A DNA stretch of 64,000 nt from Streptomyces nigrescens (GTDB lineage: Bacteria; Actinomycetota; Actinomycetes; Streptomycetales; Streptomycetaceae), in contig AP026073.1 of assembly GCA_024349765.1 (NCBI GenBank), positions 4,154,001-4,218,000 on the forward strand, written 5' to 3'. The notes under the pieces were generated by a model. The model was not told the origin of the DNA. It worked only from the letters and a program-made list of their open reading frames with translations, and searched no databases. This document shows positions 60,770 through 64,000 of the stretch, one piece after another; position 1 is the stretch's first letter; each line of letters begins with the position of its first letter. The translations under genes were made by a program, and so were the position numbers.

Positions 60770-61462
60770 ATGCTGAGTTCCTTCACCGAGCTGTCCACGC
60801 CGCTGGTGGCCGACGCGTGTCTCCGCTGCGGCGTACCGCTGCGCACCGCACCGGCCGGCATCGCCCCCGTCGTCCCCGGGCAACGGGTCGCCGGCCGCGC
60901 GTTGCCGGTGCGGCACTACGGCAGCGTGGACGTGTTCCTGGAGGCCTTCGCCCAGGCCGAAGCGGGCGACGTGCTGGTCATCGACAACGGCGGGCGGACG
61001 GACGAAGCGTGTATCGGTGACCTGACGGTCCTGGAGGCCGAAGCGGCGGGCGTGGCGGGGCTGGTGGTGTGGGGCCTGCACCGCGACACACCCGAGCTGG
61101 TGGAGATCGGCCGCCCGGTGTTCAGCTACGGCGCCTGTCCGCCCGGCCCGGTACGGCTCGACGAGCGGGAGCCCGAGGCGCTCGCGACGGCACGGTTCGG
61201 GGAGCATCTGGTCGGCCGCGACGACCTGGTATTCGGTGATGACGACGGGGTGGTGTTCCTCGCCGTCGAGCATGCCGAAGAGGTCCTCGCCACGGCCCTC
61301 CGGATCCGGCGGACGGAACGCGAACAGGCCCGTAAGATCCGCGCGGGCCAGACCCTGCGCCACCAGACGGCCTTCGACGACTACCTGGCCCGCCGCGGCA
61401 CCGACCCCACCTACACCTTCCGGCAGCACCTCCGCCGCATCGGCGGTGCCATCGAGGAGTGA
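60770..61462 (+). CDS. RraA-like family protein
   Basis: 230 residues. [44 protein letters not shown] and [14 protein letters not shown] follow the RraA/HMG aldolase signature with a metal-binding GD-x-DG-like [11 protein letters not shown]. Relatives are 4-carboxy-4-hydroxy-2-oxoadipate aldolases or regulators of RNase E. The usual RD of the aldolase site is seen in LHRD. The DinB gene follows closely. Confidence 0.9.
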   Translation: MLSSFTELSTPLVADACLRCGVPLRTAPAGIAPVVPGQRVAGRALPVRHYGSVDVFLEAFAQAEAGDVLVIDNGGRTDEACIGDLTVLEAEAAGVAGLVVWGLHRDTPELVEIGRPVFSYGACPPGPVRLDEREPEALATARFGEHLVGRDDLVFGDDDGVVFLAVEHAEEVLATALRIRRTEREQARKIRAGQTLRHQTAFDDYLARRGTDPTYTFRQHLRRIGGAIEE

Positions 61463-61491
61463 GCCCCGCCCTCTGTGCGAAGGTGTGTCCC

Positions 61492-62031
61492 ATGGTCATG
61501 ACACCCGACGGACGCACCGTACCGCCACCACACGCCGATGAACGTGCCACGCTGGAAGCCTGGTTGGAATTTCACCGCGCCACGCTCCCCCTCAAGTGCG
61601 AGGGGCTTGACGACCGTCAGCTACGGCTGGCCTCGGTGCCGCCCTCGTCGATGACACTGCTGGGCCTGGTGCAGCACCTGGCCGAGGTGGAACGCAATTG
61701 GTTCCAGCGGGTGTTCGCCGGCCAGGACGTGCCCGCGGTATTCGCCGAGGACAGCGGCCAGGGAGAGGGCGCTGGCTTTGATCTCGTTCCCGGGCGCGGG
61801 ATCGACGAGGCGCTGGCCGTCTGGCGGGCGGAAGTCGCCCGGAGCCGCGAGCTGATCGCGGGCCGTTCCCTGGACGACTCCGGGCGGCTCTCGGAACAGG
61901 AGGCCGGCCACGTCGGCGACAAGGGCGTTTCCCTGCGCTGGATCCTGGTCCACATGATCGAGGAGTACGCGCGCCACAACGGTCACGCGGATCTGCTCCG
62001 GGAGCGCATCGACGGCGTCACGGGGGCGTGA
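61492..62031 (+). CDS. DinB family (DUF664) protein
   Basis: 179 residues from ATG 61492 with GAAGG at 8 bases; a GTG at 61459 overlapping the RraA stop is an alternative. Metal-ligand His residues lie in [18 protein letters not shown] and [17 protein letters not shown], the DUF664/DinB four-helix pattern. Thiol- or mycothiol-dependent enzymes are relatives. Probably co-transcribed with the RraA-type gene. Confidence 0.92.
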   Translation: MVMTPDGRTVPPPHADERATLEAWLEFHRATLPLKCEGLDDRQLRLASVPPSSMTLLGLVQHLAEVERNWFQRVFAGQDVPAVFAEDSGQGEGAGFDLVPGRGIDEALAVWRAEVARSRELIAGRSLDDSGRLSEQEAGHVGDKGVSLRWILVHMIEEYARHNGHADLLRERIDGVTGA

Positions 62032-62075
62032 GCCGCCGCGGGGCCCGACACCGCGGACCCCGCACCACAGACCGC

Positions 62076-62108
62076 GGGCGGGGCGGCCGACAACCGGCCG
62101 CCCCGCCC
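62076..62108. terminator. Bidirectional terminator hairpin
   Basis: Perfect 14-bp stem GGGCGGGGCGGCCG / CGGCCGCCCCGCCC (62076-62089, 62095-62108) with 5-base loop, between convergent genes. Confidence 0.88.
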
Positions 62109-62190
62109 ACGTGCCCGCCTTCAGGACCGCGAGTTACCTCGCCTGGCCGGGCACCTCACCTCGACGCGTCATTCCACGTCGACGTGGTCA

Positions 62191-63054
62191 CTACTGCACG
62201 TCGACGTAGTCACTCGTGGCCGTCGCCACCGACGACGTCGGCGTGCCGGCGAAGACGTAGCGCCAGTAGCCGTCGGCCGACGCCTTCACGGTCGTCTTCA
62301 GGTTGCCGCGGCTGTCCGACGTCACGGTCTTGACGGTGCTGTAGCTGCTGGCGCCCTGCTTGCGGAACTGCAGCTGCACGGACTGGTTGCCGTACCCGCC
62401 GTACGTGTCGGTGTCCCAGTTCGCCCGGGTCAGGGCGCCGGTGACGGTGAGGGTCGCGCCCGTCTTCACCGGCTCGGGCCCGGCGTTCGTGGTCAGCTTG
62501 GAGGCGCGCTTCACCCAGCCGGACTTGTAGGTGTCCTTGATGGTGTAGTCACCGTCCTTGCCCACCGCGGCCGCGTAGACGTGCCACCTGCCGGCGAGGA
62601 GGTTGCCGTAGATCGTGGAGGCGGGGTCGGCGACCAGGGTGACCGAGCAGGTGGAGGTCGTGGCGTTGACCTGCTTGCAGCTGCCGTGGTCGGTGCTCGG
62701 GGTCATGGCACCGTCGACACCGGTCTTGGAATCCAGGTCGGTGCCGTGCCACAGGAAGGCGTAGCCGTCGTAGATTCCGGCCGGGTCGGTGGCGGTGACC
62801 GAGACGGTGTACGTCTTCTTCAGGCTGGTGCCGACCACGATGTCCTTACCGCCGTTGACGGTGACGTTCGTGATCTTGGTGTCTCCCTGTGCGTCGTCCG
62901 CGCCGGCGACGGCGGGGGACTGCGCGGCGAACGGGGTGAGCTGCGCCTTGGCGGCGCCTGCGCCCGGGGCGTCCGCGGCCTGTGCGGCCGGGATGGCGAG
63001 GGCGGATATGGCCAGGGCGCCGGACAGTGCGGCGGCAGTGGCACGAATGCGCAT
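62191..63054 (-). CDS. Secreted beta-sheet protein of unknown function
   Basis: 287 residues from ATG 63054, with GAGG upstream. Signal peptide (MRIRATAAALSGALAISALA...AQA). Two immunoglobulin-like beta domains follow: about 60-190 (KITNVTVNGGKDIVVGTSLK, YAFLWHGTDLDSK) and about 205-287 with GPEPVKTGATLTVTGALTRA, typical of secreted Streptomyces proteins that carry this calcium-free sandwich. No catalytic site seen. Confidence 0.88.
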   Translation of the reverse strand: MRIRATAAALSGALAISALAIPAAQAADAPGAGAAKAQLTPFAAQSPAVAGADDAQGDTKITNVTVNGGKDIVVGTSLKKTYTVSVTATDPAGIYDGYAFLWHGTDLDSKTGVDGAMTPSTDHGSCKQVNATTSTCSVTLVADPASTIYGNLLAGRWHVYAAAVGKDGDYTIKDTYKSGWVKRASKLTTNAGPEPVKTGATLTVTGALTRANWDTDTYGGYGNQSVQLQFRKQGASSYSTVKTVTSDSRGNLKTTVKASADGYWRYVFAGTPTSSVATATSDYVDVQ

Positions 63055-63233
63055 GTGTTCCTCGGAAGGAGAAAGGGGAACCGCCGGCGTGGAAGACGGC
63101 CGGCGGGACCCGGATCGGTCGTGGAGTCCACTGACTCCGATCACGAGACCCGTGAAGGATGTGAAGGGTTGTACGTTCAACATGGAGTTCTTGTGCCTGC
63201 ATGCACACGGCACTCTCGGGCACGCGACCTCCC

Positions 63234-63632
63234 ATGGGACTCCTGAAGCAGATGGAACAGGTAGTGGAGGAGTACGAGAGCGCGCTGATCGCCAAGGTCA
63301 CCGGGAACGACCCCGTCGAGCTGTGCGACGACCTGCGGCGTGAATGCGACGACCACGCGATCGTCTGCAACCAGCACCGCGTCCTCGTACCCAATGAGTA
63401 CACGGTCGAACTCGCACCGGAGGTGCACGACGAACTGGCCGCGCGGGGCGGGCAGGTGGGGCAGCGACTCACCGACGTACTGGCCCAGCACGCCGCGAAA
63501 CGCGACTACGAGTGGGCCGGCCCGCTCACCGTCCACATCACCGCGGCGGACGTGCCGAACGGCCGCTACCGGGTCACCAGTACGGCCAGCACCCACATCC
63601 CCGCCGGCGCCCTCACCTCACGGACAACGTGA
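63234..63632 (+). CDS. Orphan FhaA-type DUF3662 domain protein
   Basis: 132 residues from ATG 63234 (MGLLKQMEQVVEEYE); ATG 63201 is possible. The fold matches the DUF3662 N-terminal domain of FhaA (PVELCDDLRRECDDHAIVC, VLVPNEYTVELAPEVHDEL, LTVHITAADVPNGRYRV), but neither the linker nor the FHA domain follows: the stop comes at the domain end. FhaA binds peptidoglycan-synthesis partners in mycobacteria; this stand-alone domain may bind the same partner. No Shine-Dalgarno site visible. Confidence 0.85.
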   Translation: MGLLKQMEQVVEEYESALIAKVTGNDPVELCDDLRRECDDHAIVCNQHRVLVPNEYTVELAPEVHDELAARGGQVGQRLTDVLAQHAAKRDYEWAGPLTVHITAADVPNGRYRVTSTASTHIPAGALTSRTT

Positions 63633-64000
63633 GCCTCTCCAGGACGCCGCTCCCCCGGACACCGCCCCTTCCTCCCCGGCAGCTTTACGCCGACACCTGC
63701 GACGATGTCACGCTTTGCCGGGATCCGGCCATGGACGCCCGCGCGGCCGCTCACCGTTTCCCGCCGAGGGGCGGGCCCCGCAACTCCTCGCTCACGCCCT
63801 GATCACGACGCAACCGTCAGGGCAAACACTCCGCCTCGGCGGGGAATTCACCGGGCCGCCCCCGTCCCCGTCACCGCCGCCCCCTATCCTCTCCCGCCCG
63901 GCCCCGCATACTGACGACCGAGTACTGGCCGGAAATTCTCCGCATTCGGCCGAACCGGCCGGCGTTCCGCAGGGACGGCCTTCGGCCAGGCCGAATTCCC
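63633..64000. other. Terminal intergenic sequence
   Basis: 368 bases with no supported gene. The end is rich in GGCC inverted motifs (GGCCGAACCGGCC, GGCCTTCGGCC), perhaps part of a terminator or upstream element of a gene beyond the window. Confidence 0.5.

Noticed and set aside
1-64000. tRNA, rRNA or insertion elements
   Set aside because: No cloverleaf-like or rRNA core sequences and no transposase-like protein were found by reading.

Overview
The window is high-GC actinobacterial DNA, almost certainly from a Streptomyces chromosome. The evidence is strong GC bias at third codon positions, many GTG (some TTG) starts with purine-rich ribosome sites, and typical family content: a LuxR regulator with PAS domain, RsbP/SpoIIE-type phosphatase, QcrB with the actinobacterial PDWY motif, small regulators with apparently leaderless mRNAs, and many secreted hydrolases. 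I found no rRNA, tRNA, CRISPR array or insertion sequence.

Layout. 0-10 kb is mostly housekeeping: a sensor kinase cut by the window edge, a cobalamin-riboswitch-controlled metE, a PAS/GAF phosphatase, lspA and an N-terminally extended GAPDH. 10-14.5 kb holds a VOC protein and a minus-strand regulator group (PAS-LuxR, dienelactone hydrolase, and a MerR fused to a TIGR03086-type domain behind a textbook MerR promoter). 14.9-21.2 kb is an unusual, translationally coupled operon: an ATP-grasp ligase, a dikinase whose domain order matches glucan water dikinases rather than PEP synthase, an MFS exporter and a methyltransferase. I read it as a candidate small-molecule pathway of unknown product.

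21-44 kb is accessory: transporters, hydrolases, hypothetical proteins, DUF4419, MscS, a TetR/FAD-monooxygenase pair, hemerythrin and a frameshifted holin-like gene. From about 16 to 44 kb there are more than fifteen short tandem-repeat arrays, both between genes and inside coding tails. The most striking is seven perfect 26-nt copies between the monooxygenase and its divergent TetR gene, flanked on each side by three 13-nt repeats.

44-64 kb holds an orphan respiratory module (qcrB convergent with ctaD-ctaF), a DNA-alkylation repair operon (ogt, 2OG-Fe(II) oxygenase, unknown protein), methyltransferases, an M4 protease, an APC permease, a YqcI/GntA/DcsA-type putative heme N-hydroxylase, a trypsin-like protease, RraA- and DinB-type proteins and an orphan FhaA-like DUF3662 domain.

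Two paralogous HTH + ClpN-domain proteins 28 kb apart (27.1 and 55.5 kb) share a palindromic TTGACA/TGTCAA element overlapping what looks like a leaderless promoter. This suggests a self-controlled, possibly cross-talking regulator pair and is one of the best leads here, with the dikinase operon and the repeat-flanked TetR locus.
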